Source: Trichococcus collinsii (GTDB taxonomy: Bacteria > Bacillota > Bacilli > Lactobacillales > Aerococcaceae). From it: 64,000 nt of DNA. The position numbers and the translations under genes are program-made. Shown one piece after another: positions 17,284-25,570 of this stretch. Where the stretch lies: contig NZ_FNQH01000002.1 in NCBI RefSeq assembly GCF_900107505.1, forward strand, positions 434,001-498,000. Reading direction: 5' to 3'. Each line of letters begins with the position of its first letter. The stretch's first letter is position 1. The notes beneath the pieces are model-generated. The model was not told the DNA's origin. It ran no database searches and worked only from the letters and a program-made list of their open reading frames with translations.

Positions 17284-19026
17284 CTATAATTTAGCTTGCC
17301 ATTTTTCTGTCCAAACTAGGTCGTTGTGGGCGCCTTTGAATTCGGATTTGCCTTCTAGTTTGTCGATGACTTGTTTGATTGTTTCTTGGTTGTTGTGGTA
17401 AGCATTGATGAATGTTTTCACCATGGTCGCATCATGCAAATGTGTCGTGAAGTTCAATGACACGAATGCATGCGGAACTTCCCAAACGAACCATGGAACT
17501 TCGTTTGCCATGGCAGTACTCCATTGGATGCGGTAATTGTTTTGTGCGCCGTAGCCAACGATATCAGAAACTTCTAGAGCGAAGTCCACTTCATCACGGT
17601 ATTTCAAAGTAGCGCCTTTAACGCGTGAACCACGTTCGTTGACAGTCACTTCGTAGCCGCGGCTTGTCAATTCATCAATGAACAGTTGTTGTGTTGCTGA
17701 ACCGGCATCATTGATTCCGCCTTTTTCGCCTTCCAAAATGTACAAGCGGATGCGTTTGTGATCGACTGGGTTAATCGGCAAGTTATTTTGGGTATCTTTG
17801 ATCAAAGAAATACCTTTATCAGCAGCTTCCGCTCTCCATTGCAGATGTTCTTCACAGCCGATTACGTTCAAGTCTTCTCGCGTACGCAACAATGTGCCGT
17901 TTACTTGTTTTTCAGGCAAATGCAATTTAGCTTTCAACCCCAAGATACGACGCAAAGCATCAGTCAAACGTTCTTCCGTGATGACGCCGTTTTGGTAGCC
18001 TTTCAACATGAATCCGAAGTCTTCTTCGATGTTGTTGAAGAAAAGGAACATATCACAACCAGCAGCGATCGCTTTTGGAACATAATCTTCGCGACGCATA
18101 GCGGATGTCATGCCCAGCATGTGCGTTGCATCGGTGATGACAAGGCCATTGAAGTTCAATTCGCCCTTCAATTCATCTTGGATCAATTCTTCTGCTAATG
18201 TTGCCGGCATAATGTCTTTGTCTTCCAAAGCAGGGTTCAATTCTTTTTGCAAAGCAGGGACTGCAATGTGTCCTGCCATAATCATTTCAACACCGCGATC
18301 GATGTGGTTTTGGTAAACTTTACCGAATGAAGCGCGCCATTCTTCAGGGCTCAATTCATTGATTCCCAACACCAAATGTTGGTCGCGTTCTTCCGTTCCG
18401 TCTCCCGGGAAGTGCTTGATGCATTGGATAACGCCATCTTCCATGTTTTCACCGTTTTCAGCAGTCAATCCATCCAAATAAGCATTTGTATATTTGATGA
18501 CTGTTTCTGCATCCGTACCATAAGCACGCGTGTTCACGATTGTGTTTCTCCAGTTGTAAAGGATGTCCACACATGGGTCGAAGTTGACGTTGACGCCTAA
18601 AGCTTTTTCTTCACGAGCAGAAACCAGACCTGCATGATAAGAAACTTCCGGATCCCCTGCAGCTTCACACTGTGCACCAGAAGCGATGTACGTACCCTCG
18701 CCGCATGCGCCGTTTCCGCCTGCATCGCAGTTAGCAGCTACCAATAGAGGGATTTTGGACATGGATTGCAAATCGTTCAACAAATCTTGGATATCTTCTT
18801 TTGAATTGCCGTGGTAACGTGCGCCACCGATATGGAATTTTTCGATGATTTCTTTGTTTGTGAAGTCGTTCCCTGAGAAAGCATCGTTACCGAAGAAGAA
18901 AAGGTTCGTGAACAATTGTCCTACTTTTTCTTCATCTGTCATACCAACGATCGTATCGTTTACCCAAGCGACCTGTTTGTCGTTCAGATTGTACGGTTTT
19001 GCTTTTAAATCAACTAATTTTGGCAC
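17284..19026 (-). CDS. Glycoside hydrolase family 3, NagZ-like
   Basis: 580-residue cytoplasmic glycosidase (no signal peptide). The GH3 barrel carries KHFPGDGTEERDQH (about 208-221) and LVITDATHMLGM with the nucleophile Asp (about 300). The D-x-H dyad in RDQH matches the NagZ branch of GH3, which uses Asp-His as acid/base and may act by hydrolysis or phosphorolysis. Residues 390-580 form the second alpha/beta domain. GTG 19026 follows AGGAGGAACAAAA. It follows the HAD gene and the uronate operon, so it may release uronic or amino sugars. A second relative lies at 45375-47138. Exact substrate unknown. Confidence 0.88.
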   Translation of the reverse strand: MPKLVDLKAKPYNLNDKQVAWVNDTIVGMTDEEKVGQLFTNLFFFGNDAFSGNDFTNKEIIEKFHIGGARYHGNSKEDIQDLLNDLQSMSKIPLLVAANCDAGGNGACGEGTYIASGAQCEAAGDPEVSYHAGLVSAREEKALGVNVNFDPCVDILYNWRNTIVNTRAYGTDAETVIKYTNAYLDGLTAENGENMEDGVIQCIKHFPGDGTEERDQHLVLGINELSPEEWRASFGKVYQNHIDRGVEMIMAGHIAVPALQKELNPALEDKDIMPATLAEELIQDELKGELNFNGLVITDATHMLGMTSAMRREDYVPKAIAAGCDMFLFFNNIEEDFGFMLKGYQNGVITEERLTDALRRILGLKAKLHLPEKQVNGTLLRTREDLNVIGCEEHLQWRAEAADKGISLIKDTQNNLPINPVDHKRIRLYILEGEKGGINDAGSATQQLFIDELTSRGYEVTVNERGSRVKGATLKYRDEVDFALEVSDIVGYGAQNNYRIQWSTAMANEVPWFVWEVPHAFVSLNFTTHLHDATMVKTFINAYHNNQETIKQVIDKLEGKSEFKGAHNDLVWTEKWQAKL

Positions 19027-19078
19027 TTTTGTTCCTCCTGTTAACGTAATATTACTATTTTGAAATCATGAAATGATA

Positions 19079-19927
19079 TTAATCGAATTGTGCCAATAAA
19101 GCATGGAATTCCCCAAGCACTTTTTCTTGGTAAGCTCCTGCATACTCTTTGTTCAGGAATTTTTCAATCGCTTCATTGCTCAGACGTTCCCAAGAGAATT
19201 CTTCTTTTCCAAAGAGAATCGGATAATAGAATACGCCATTTACCGCTGCCGCTTGTTCATCTCCAGGTGCGTCGCCGACCATCAAAATTTCGTCCGCTGC
19301 ATAGCCTTTCGTCAAAAGATCAGCAATAGCGTCCGCTTTGCTGCCGACTTCTTGTCCGTAGATTACGTCAACTTGCGGCATCAGATTATGTCTGTTCCAT
19401 TCGCTGTTCAAAGCTTCGCTGTTGGCTGAGCTTACGATTGCGACATCCGTCAGGCCATGGATTTTTGTCAATCCTTCCAGAACGCCAGGGAAAGGTTTAT
19501 CTTCTCCCGCCAATTCCGTTTCGATGCCTTCATTGACTTTTTTGCTCCATACCAGAGCTTTTTCCAGATCTTCGGAAGACGCTTTTGCGATTTCTGCTTC
19601 CAGTGATGCATTCGATAACGATGGCGCATTGTTTGCCCAAGCGGTCAGTGCCGTAATATCGCCGATGTCTTCGCCTTTTTCCTGCGCTTCGATCAACGTC
19701 AGGACCAATGCTTTGAAGCGATTGATGCCGCGTGTGCTTGAGAACAAGTTGATGCGGTTCCAGTCAGCCAAAAAAGTTTCGCGATCTTTGATGCCATACT
19801 CATCCGCTGCTAAAGGACCGAAGAAACGCTCGTGTTTCACGTTCATCGTATCCATTGCGCAGCCGTCGGAATCGACACATACTAAGAATTGTTTTTGTTT
19901 CGTGAATTGTGTTGGGTGTGTAGACAT
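19079..19927 (-). CDS. HAD superfamily hydrolase
   Basis: 282-residue phosphatase-like protein. Motif I is VCVDSDGCAMDT (nucleophile Asp; the second Asp is the acid/base), motif II is AIVSSANSEA, the Lys is in VGSKADAI, and motif IV is MVGDAPGDEQAA. A long helical cap (about 30-150) replaces the usual small cap. It starts after the uxuB terminator and is paired with the GH3 gene 52 bases downstream. A role in dephosphorylating a sugar phosphate is plausible but not shown. Confidence 0.85.
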   Translation of the reverse strand: MSTHPTQFTKQKQFLVCVDSDGCAMDTMNVKHERFFGPLAADEYGIKDRETFLADWNRINLFSSTRGINRFKALVLTLIEAQEKGEDIGDITALTAWANNAPSLSNASLEAEIAKASSEDLEKALVWSKKVNEGIETELAGEDKPFPGVLEGLTKIHGLTDVAIVSSANSEALNSEWNRHNLMPQVDVIYGQEVGSKADAIADLLTKGYAADEILMVGDAPGDEQAAAVNGVFYYPILFGKEEFSWERLSNEAIEKFLNKEYAGAYQEKVLGEFHALLAQFD

Positions 19928-19952
19928 ATTTTTTCTCTCCTAACTTGATATC

Positions 19953-20005
19953 AAAAAAAGGGCAGATAGAGAAGAACTGTGCAACACATTTCGTTCTATC
20001 TGCCC
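19953..20005 (-). terminator. Terminator of the uronate operon
   Basis: GGGCAGATAGA (19960-19970) pairs with TCTATCTGCCC (19995-20005), followed on the minus strand by seven T's. It separates the kdgA-uxaC-uxuA-uxuB run from the HAD and GH3 genes; read-through is possible as no clear promoter was seen for HAD. Confidence 0.9.
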
Positions 20006-20022
20006 TATTCAATTACCTAAAC

Positions 20023-20868
20023 TTATACGCCTGAATATGCGTTGAAGCCGCCATCGATCGGCAATACAACGCCGTTCACAAAGCTTGCAGCTTTCTCGTC
20101 AGCCAAGAACAACAAGCCGCCGATCAATTCATGCGGTTCGCCGAAACGGCCCATTGGTGTGCCGTTCAGGATTTTGCCTGTACGAGGAGTCGGTGTGCCA
20201 TCTTCATTGAACAATAGCGCTTGGTTTTGCTTTGAAACCAAGAAACCAGGAGCGATCGCATTGACCCGGATGCCTACGTGCGAGAAGTGTACAGCCAACC
20301 ATTCAGTCAAGTTGGAGATAGCAGCTTTTGCGCCTGAGTAAGCAACGATTTTTGTCAATGGTGTGAAACCGTTCATGCTTGAGATGTTGATGATGTTAGC
20401 GCCCGGACGGCCAACCATGTCTTTAGCAAAAACTTGTGTAGGCAATACTGTACCCAAGAAGTTCAAGTTGAAGACGAATTCGATGCCGCTTTGTTCCAAG
20501 TCGAAGAACGTTTTTGTTCCTTCAGGCAAATCAGTTTCATGGTACTCGTTGTCAGTCGTTGCGCGCGGGTTGTTGCCGCCTGCTCCGTTGACCAAGATAT
20601 CCACTTCGCCTAATTCGGCTACGACAGCTTCTTTGGCTGCTTGCAGACTTGGCAATTCCAATACGTTGGCTTTGAATGCTTTAGCGATGCCACCTTCAGC
20701 TACGATTTCGTCAGCGTATGCTTGTGCGTTATCCAAGTTTAAGTCCAAAAGGGCTACTTTAGCGCCTGCTCTGGCGAATTCTTTCGCGAAATAAGAGCAT
20801 AGAACGCCGCCTGCACCTGTTACTACTACTACTTTATCGGTAAAATCATGTACGAATGGGCTTGTCAT
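20023..20868 (-). CDS. uxuB: D-mannonate oxidoreductase, SDR type
   Basis: Short-chain dehydrogenase that interconverts fructuronate and mannonate with NAD(H). At 281 residues it resembles YjmF of Bacillus rather than the long-chain UxuB of E. coli. Nucleotide loop VVVTGAGGVLCSYFAKE (about 13-29), NGAGGNNP, catalytic Ser in NIISISS-like NIINISSMNG, and YSGAKAAI for Tyr and Lys; ends PIDGGFNAYSGV. Its place directly after uxuA supports the assignment. The third Gly of the TGxxxGxG motif is Cys, as I recall for YjmF-like proteins. Confidence 0.9.
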   Translation of the reverse strand: MTSPFVHDFTDKVVVVTGAGGVLCSYFAKEFARAGAKVALLDLNLDNAQAYADEIVAEGGIAKAFKANVLELPSLQAAKEAVVAELGEVDILVNGAGGNNPRATTDNEYHETDLPEGTKTFFDLEQSGIEFVFNLNFLGTVLPTQVFAKDMVGRPGANIINISSMNGFTPLTKIVAYSGAKAAISNLTEWLAVHFSHVGIRVNAIAPGFLVSKQNQALLFNEDGTPTPRTGKILNGTPMGRFGEPHELIGGLLFLADEKAASFVNGVVLPIDGGFNAYSGV

Positions 20869-20886
20869 GGTGATTTTCCTTCTTTC

Positions 20887-21942
20887 TTATTGTTGTTTTT
20901 GAGCTTTCAAGTTTTTCTTCACTGCTTCTTCCAAACCATTCAGGTAGGTTGCACCTAGCGCACGGTCATACAAACCATAACCTGGTTTACCTGTTTCTCC
21001 CCAGATCATACGGCCATGGTCTGGACGGATGGCACCTTCAAAGCCGCCTTCCACACATGCTTTTACTACTTCATACATATCAATGGATCCCATTTCAGAC
21101 AAGTGAGCAGATTCTTGGAATGAACGTCCGCCGACCAATTTCACGTTACGTGCATGCACGAAGTTCACACGTTTTTTAGCAAGCATATCTTTCAAGATAG
21201 CCACTGCATCGTTTTTAGGATCTGATGCGAATGAACCTACGCATAGCGTAACACCGTTATATTCGCTGTCGTACAATTTGATGAAACGGTTCAATGCTTC
21301 TCCGCCAGTGATGATACGCGGTAATCCGAAGATGCTGTATGGAGGATCATCAGGGTGAATAGCCATTTTCACGCCGGCTGCCTCAGCTGTAGGCATAATA
21401 GCTTTGATGAAGTATTCTAGGTTTTCCCATAGTTTTTCTTCGTCAACTTCTTTGTATTCATCCATTAAAGCGTTCAATTCTTCAGAAGTGTAGCTTTCGT
21501 CCCAACCCGGAAGAGAAAGCGTACGTGGATCCATTTTGTTTACTTCTTCTTCATCGAAGATCAATGCATTTGAACCATCTGGTAATTCGTATGCCAAGTT
21601 GGAACGAGTCCAGTCAAAGATTGGCATAAAGTTGTAACATACAACCGGAATTCCTGCTTTGCCTAAGTTACGTAAGGTTTCTTTGTATGCATCGATGTAT
21701 TGATCACGGTCTGGGCGACCCAATTTGATGGATTCGTGAACCGGAACAGATTCAATAACAGAGATGTATAAGCCTTCAGCTTCAACGTCCGCTTTCAATT
21801 TTTCGATTCTTTCCAGTGGCCACGGTTGACCAACCGGGATATCGTAAACTGCTGTAACGATTCCTTTCATACCAGGGATTTGACGGATATTTTTCAGTGT
21901 AACTGGGTCCTCATGACCGTACCATCTGAATGACATTTCCAT
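20887..21942 (-). CDS. uxuA: Mannonate dehydratase
   Basis: Converts D-mannonate to 2-keto-3-deoxygluconate in the cytoplasm, Mn2+ or Fe2+ dependent. 351 residues, full length for the Gram-positive type. Opens MEMSFRWYGHEDPVTLKNI with IPGMKGIVTAVYDIP; later HPDDPPYSIFGLPRI (about 196-210) and IRPDHGRMIW (about 306-315) carry the metal and catalytic His residues. Second-last enzyme of the kdgA-uxaC-uxuA-uxuB operon. Confidence 0.96.
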   Translation of the reverse strand: MEMSFRWYGHEDPVTLKNIRQIPGMKGIVTAVYDIPVGQPWPLERIEKLKADVEAEGLYISVIESVPVHESIKLGRPDRDQYIDAYKETLRNLGKAGIPVVCYNFMPIFDWTRSNLAYELPDGSNALIFDEEEVNKMDPRTLSLPGWDESYTSEELNALMDEYKEVDEEKLWENLEYFIKAIMPTAEAAGVKMAIHPDDPPYSIFGLPRIITGGEALNRFIKLYDSEYNGVTLCVGSFASDPKNDAVAILKDMLAKKRVNFVHARNVKLVGGRSFQESAHLSEMGSIDMYEVVKACVEGGFEGAIRPDHGRMIWGETGKPGYGLYDRALGATYLNGLEEAVKKNLKAQKQQ

Positions 21943-21976
21943 TGCAATACACTTCCTCTTCTTTTTTTATATTTTT

Positions 21977-23392
21977 TTATTTTTTAAAATCAAAGTATGC
22001 TACAGCGTTGTTGTAGCTAATGTTCGTGATCAGCTTTTCCAGTAACTTGGCATCATTCGGGATTTCTCCACGTTCTACGAGATCACCGATGAAATCACAC
22101 AGGATGCGGCGGAAATACTCATGACGCGTATAGGAGATGAAGCTTCTTGAATCTGTCAGCATGCCGACAAAATTCATCAACAAGCCTGCTTCGGATAAAG
22201 ATTTCAATTGTTTCAGCATGCCGTACTTGGTATCGTTGAACCACCAACCTGAACCCATCTGGACTTTGCTCTTGATGCCTTTATCGTTCACTTGGAAATT
22301 TGTGATTGCTGTTCCCACTAAATCGAAATAAGTAGGGTCAAGGTTATAGGCGATGAATTTAGGCAACTCATTCGTCAGGTCCATTGCACCAAGGAGATTG
22401 TTCAAAGCATAGGATACGTTCGGTTGATCTTGGATGGAATCGAAACCGGCATCTGCGCCTAATTTAGCAAACATGCGCTTGTTGTTGTTGCGGATGGCGC
22501 CGAAGTGCAATTGCATCACGAAGTCTTTGGCTGCGTAGATTTTGCCCAGTTCCACTAACAAGCGTGTTTGATATTTTGCATATTCCGTTTCAGAAACGCT
22601 GTCCCCTACGATCGCTTTAGCGTAGATGGCTTCAATCTCTTCATCCGTGGCTTCAGCATAGTAGATTTGTGATAAACCGTGGTCGGAAACGTTTGAACCG
22701 TGATCCGCAAAATATTGGATCCGCTCTTCCATCCCTTCCAGCAACTCAGCGAATGACGCCATTTGCTTGCCTGTCGCTTCTCTCATTTTTCCGATGAACC
22801 CAGTAAATTTAGCTGCGTCTTGGATAGCGAAAGCTTCATCCGGACGGAAACCAGGAACGACGGCCACATCAAATGTCTCGTCTTCAGCGATTGCTTTGTG
22901 CCATTCCAACGTATCCGTAGGGTTGTCTGTCGTGCAAATGAAGGTTACGTTGGAATTTTTGATTAACGTACGCGCTGTGAGCTTTTCCTCTTTCAGCACG
23001 CGGTTGCATTCTGCATAGATTTCCTTCCAGTTGGCACTGGTGAGCGTTTCTTCTATATGGAAATACTTTTTCAATTCCAAGGCTGTCCAGTGGAACAACG
23101 GATTCCCTACTGCATTTTCAGCAGTGTAGGCCCAAGCTTCAAATTTTTCTTCAGGAGAAGCATTGCCGGTGATTTTTTCTTCCGGAATTCCCATAGCACG
23201 CATCGCGCGCCATTTGTAATGATCTCCGCCCAACCATAATTCCGTAATATTTTCGAACTCATAGTCTTCAGCAATCTGTTGTGGGACCAAATGGCAGTGG
23301 TAATCGAAGATAGGCATGCTTTCCGCATATTCGTGGTAAAGTTTTTTTGCCGTTTCGGACTGTAACATAAAGTCGTCATGAATAAATGACAT
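21977..23392 (-). CDS. uxaC: Glucuronate/uronate isomerase
   Basis: Amidohydrolase-fold isomerase turning glucuronate into fructuronate (and galacturonate into tagaturonate). 471 residues, full length. N-terminal metal motif FDYHCHLVPQQIAED (about 29-43), WHKAIAEDETF, and MQLHFGAIRNNNKRMF (about 293-308), with SYTRHEYFRRILCDFIG near the C-terminus. It stands between the aldolase gene and uxuA in the operon; the downstream gaps are about 35-45 bases each. Confidence 0.96.
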   Translation of the reverse strand: MSFIHDDFMLQSETAKKLYHEYAESMPIFDYHCHLVPQQIAEDYEFENITELWLGGDHYKWRAMRAMGIPEEKITGNASPEEKFEAWAYTAENAVGNPLFHWTALELKKYFHIEETLTSANWKEIYAECNRVLKEEKLTARTLIKNSNVTFICTTDNPTDTLEWHKAIAEDETFDVAVVPGFRPDEAFAIQDAAKFTGFIGKMREATGKQMASFAELLEGMEERIQYFADHGSNVSDHGLSQIYYAEATDEEIEAIYAKAIVGDSVSETEYAKYQTRLLVELGKIYAAKDFVMQLHFGAIRNNNKRMFAKLGADAGFDSIQDQPNVSYALNNLLGAMDLTNELPKFIAYNLDPTYFDLVGTAITNFQVNDKGIKSKVQMGSGWWFNDTKYGMLKQLKSLSEAGLLMNFVGMLTDSRSFISYTRHEYFRRILCDFIGDLVERGEIPNDAKLLEKLITNISYNNAVAYFDFKK

Positions 23393-23435
23393 GTGAAGAA
23401 ATCCCCTTCCGATCTTTATTTTGAAATACTACTTA

Positions 23436-24083
23436 TTATTGTGCTTTGATTTCTGCCAATCGATCGGCAAATTCTTTAGCTGCAGCCGCTACACTCGCGT
23501 AGCCGCCTTCTTTAAGGTTGCGTGTCAAGGCACTGCCAACACCGACCGACCAAGCTCCGTTAGCGATCCATTTGTCCATATTATCAATGCTTACGCCACC
23601 TGATGGCATCACGTCAACCCAAGGAATAGGACCATGAACGTCTTTGATGAATCCAGGACCCAACAAACCACCCGGGAAAAGCTTGACTACTTCGCAGCCA
23701 GTTTCCAAAGCCATTTGAATTTCTGTTACAGAACCGCATCCAGGCAAATATGGAACAGTGTATAAGTTGCACATTCTTGAAATTTTCTCATTAAAGGAAG
23801 GGCTTACGATAAATTTCGCTCCGTTCATGATCGAAATTCTCGCTGCGACTTCATCCAATACCGTACCTGCACCTACGACCATATCCGTACCTGCGAATTC
23901 ATCAGACAACTTGCGCATAACATTTTCAGCACCCGGTGTCGAAAATGTCACCTCGATGTTCTTGATGCCTCCTTGATAAGATGCTTTTGAAATTTCATAA
24001 CCTGCCTCTTCGGAAGCTCCGCGCACTACTGCAAACAGGTAATTCTCTTGTAATTGAGCCAGGGTATCTCTCTTGACGCTCAT
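23436..24083 (-). CDS. kdgA: KDPG/KHG aldolase
   Basis: Class I aldolase splitting 2-keto-3-deoxy-6-phosphogluconate into pyruvate and glyceraldehyde 3-phosphate. 215 residues. VVRGASEEAGYEIS carries the first active-site Glu region, GIKNIEVTFSTPGAE the next, and AKFIVSPSFNEKISRMC contains the Schiff-base Lys. The phosphate loop is VMPSGGVSIDNMD. First gene of the operon behind a near-consensus promoter. The KDG kinase that should act before it is not in the window. Confidence 0.94.
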   Translation of the reverse strand: MSVKRDTLAQLQENYLFAVVRGASEEAGYEISKASYQGGIKNIEVTFSTPGAENVMRKLSDEFAGTDMVVGAGTVLDEVAARISIMNGAKFIVSPSFNEKISRMCNLYTVPYLPGCGSVTEIQMALETGCEVVKLFPGGLLGPGFIKDVHGPIPWVDVMPSGGVSIDNMDKWIANGAWSVGVGSALTRNLKEGGYASVAAAAKEFADRLAEIKAQ

Positions 24084-24115
24084 TTGTCATCCTCCATCCA
24101 TTGTTTCGCATTGTG

Positions 24116-24169
24116 GAACTCAGTATCATAACTCGAGTTCATTATAGAATTTACCATCTTTTATGTCAA
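24116..24169 (-). promoter_or_regulatory. Near-consensus promoter and inverted-repeat operator of the kdgA operon
   Basis: Minus strand -35 TTGACA (24164-24169), 17-base spacer, -10 TATAAT (24141-24146). Directly downstream GAACTC (24135-24140) and GAGTTC (24116-24121) form an inverted repeat that would cover the start site, a typical repressor position. It differs from the TTTCATATTGTGATA sites near the IclR gene. Confidence 0.75.
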
Positions 24170-24189
24170 CGAAATTCCATCAGAAATAT

Positions 24190-24230
24190 AAAAATGACCG
24201 CGCAATTGTGAAATTTTTGTGGCGTACTCC
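24190..24230 (-). pseudogene. Relic of an IclR-type gene 3' end
   Basis: About 41 bases that match the 3' end of the intact IclR gene (24341-24382) at roughly 85% by eye. The frame reads EYATKISQLRGHF against EYSTKISQLLGHF in the intact gene. The rest of the copy is gone. It is either a local tail duplication or the last trace of a second IclR paralogue. Confidence 0.7.
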
Positions 24231-24262
24231 TGAACATCCCTAGAAAAAACAAAATAATTTGC

Positions 24263-24310
24263 AAAAAAACTCCCCACAAACGCATGTATCATGCGGTTCG
24301 TGGGGAGTTT
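24263..24310 (-). terminator. Terminator of the IclR gene
   Basis: ACTCCCCAC (24269-24277) pairs with GTGGGGAGT (24300-24308) with an inner CGCAT/ATGCG stem. On the minus strand it ends in seven T's (plus-strand A's 24263-24269). Confidence 0.92.
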
Positions 24311-24339
24311 TCACCGTGTCGGCCTCATATCTAAAAGGA

Positions 24340-25113
24340 TCAAAAGTGACCGAGCAGCTGTGAAATCTTTGTGGAGTACTCCAAAATTTTTCCTGTATAG
24401 AAGTCTTTATCAACCATGTCAGACAATGGCAAGGAGATGCTGATCGCACCTGCGGCAACTTCCCTTGCACTCGAAAACGCTGCAGCAATACAGACGATGC
24501 CCTCTTCAAACTCCTCATCATCAAGGGCGTACCCATTTCTTCTTATTTCATCCAGTTCATTGACGAGTTCTTCATAAGTGGTGATTGTGCGTCCGGTCTT
24601 CTGTTCCGGCACGATACTGTCCCAATATTCACGAACGGCAGCATTTTGGCGGGTGCTCAGAAGCGCTTTCCCGACCGCAGTGCAATAAAGCGGCGCTTTC
24701 GTACCAATCTTTGATTGCATCCGCACGCCGCGGGACTCGCCATACTTATCGATGTAGAGCACTTCATCATTGTCTTCCACAACCAGATGCACGGTCTGTT
24801 TCGTATCATCCGACAACTGACGGATCATGCTTTTGGCCACATTCAAGAAGTCGATGTTGTGGACGCGTTTGTTCCCGAGATGGAACATCTTCAAGGAAAT
24901 ACGATATTGCTTTGTGTCTGGATTGCGGTCGATATAGCCATTTTCCATCAAAGAGTTCACCAAACGATGAGTCGTTGCTTTATGCAGATGGACTTTTTCG
25001 CTCAACTCCATCAGGCTGAGGCTAGGATAGTCCGCCAATGTTTCCAGGATCGATAAGGCCCGATCTATCGATTGCACTTTCGGGCTTGTGTTTGTTTCTT
25101 CTTTTTGCACCAT
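24340..25113 (-). CDS. IclR family transcriptional regulator
   Basis: 257 residues from the chosen start. Winged helix: VQSIDRALSILETLADYPSLSLMELSEK with recognition segment LHKATTHRLVNSL; C-terminal IclR effector domain with LYIDKYGESRGVRM, GTKAPLYCTAVGKALLS and GYALDDEEFEEGIVCIAA. The longest frame starts at 25185, but no ribosome binding site precedes it; AAAAGGATGATC before the ATG at 25113 fits family length. It is divergent from the hexuronide symporter, and the same 15-base operator lies in both promoters, so it probably represses itself and the transporter. Confidence 0.92.
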   Translation of the reverse strand: MVQKEETNTSPKVQSIDRALSILETLADYPSLSLMELSEKVHLHKATTHRLVNSLMENGYIDRNPDTKQYRISLKMFHLGNKRVHNIDFLNVAKSMIRQLSDDTKQTVHLVVEDNDEVLYIDKYGESRGVRMQSKIGTKAPLYCTAVGKALLSTRQNAAVREYWDSIVPEQKTGRTITTYEELVNELDEIRRNGYALDDEEFEEGIVCIAAAFSSAREVAAGAISISLPLSDMVDKDFYTGKILEYSTKISQLLGHF

Positions 25114-25233
25114 TTTTCTGATCATCCTTTTTTCGAATATAGTCTCAAACCTTATAAAATCTTTGTATATCATTCCATTTTCCATGCTTGTCTAATCAAA
25201 AATAAGCGTTTGGATTCACTAAACGGGAAACCG

Positions 25234-25276
25234 TTTCATATTGTGATATTATAACAAACAAAATAAACCATGATAA
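25234..25276 (-). promoter_or_regulatory. Promoter and operator of the IclR gene
   Basis: Minus strand -35 TTATCA (25271-25276), 17-base spacer, -10 TATAAT (25248-25253). The operator TTTCATATTGTGATA (plus strand, 25234-25248) abuts the -10. It is a one-mismatch inverted repeat of TTTCA and TGATA and recurs at 25487-25501. Confidence 0.72.
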
Positions 25277-25435
25277 GCCCCCTGAGTGACATTTCCATAA
25301 ATATTTACATACAGGTACAGATACACACCTTCACGATGGACAGCTTTTGTGTCTTCTTATGGAAGCAACTGCTGAGGATTATGTCAGAAATTTGACAAGC
25401 CTGTCTTAATCTTTGATCATTTCCCCTGATCCCCT

Positions 25436-25501
25436 TTGACTTGAATGCGTTTTCTCACTATACTGATATCAGATTAAGAAAACCGGTTTCATATTGTGAT
25501 A
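25436..25501 (+). promoter_or_regulatory. Promoter and operator of the symporter gene
   Basis: -35 TTGACT (25436-25441), 17-base spacer, -10 TATACT (25459-25464). The operator TTTCATATTGTGATA (25487-25501) lies just downstream of the start site, where it would block elongation. The remainder of the 385-base gap (25254-25435) shows nothing else. Confidence 0.78.
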
Positions 25502-25570
25502 TAATATTCCCGCTATTATTATTTTCGCTCTTCTTATCAAAAATAATCTTTTATGGGAGGAAGTTTTAAA

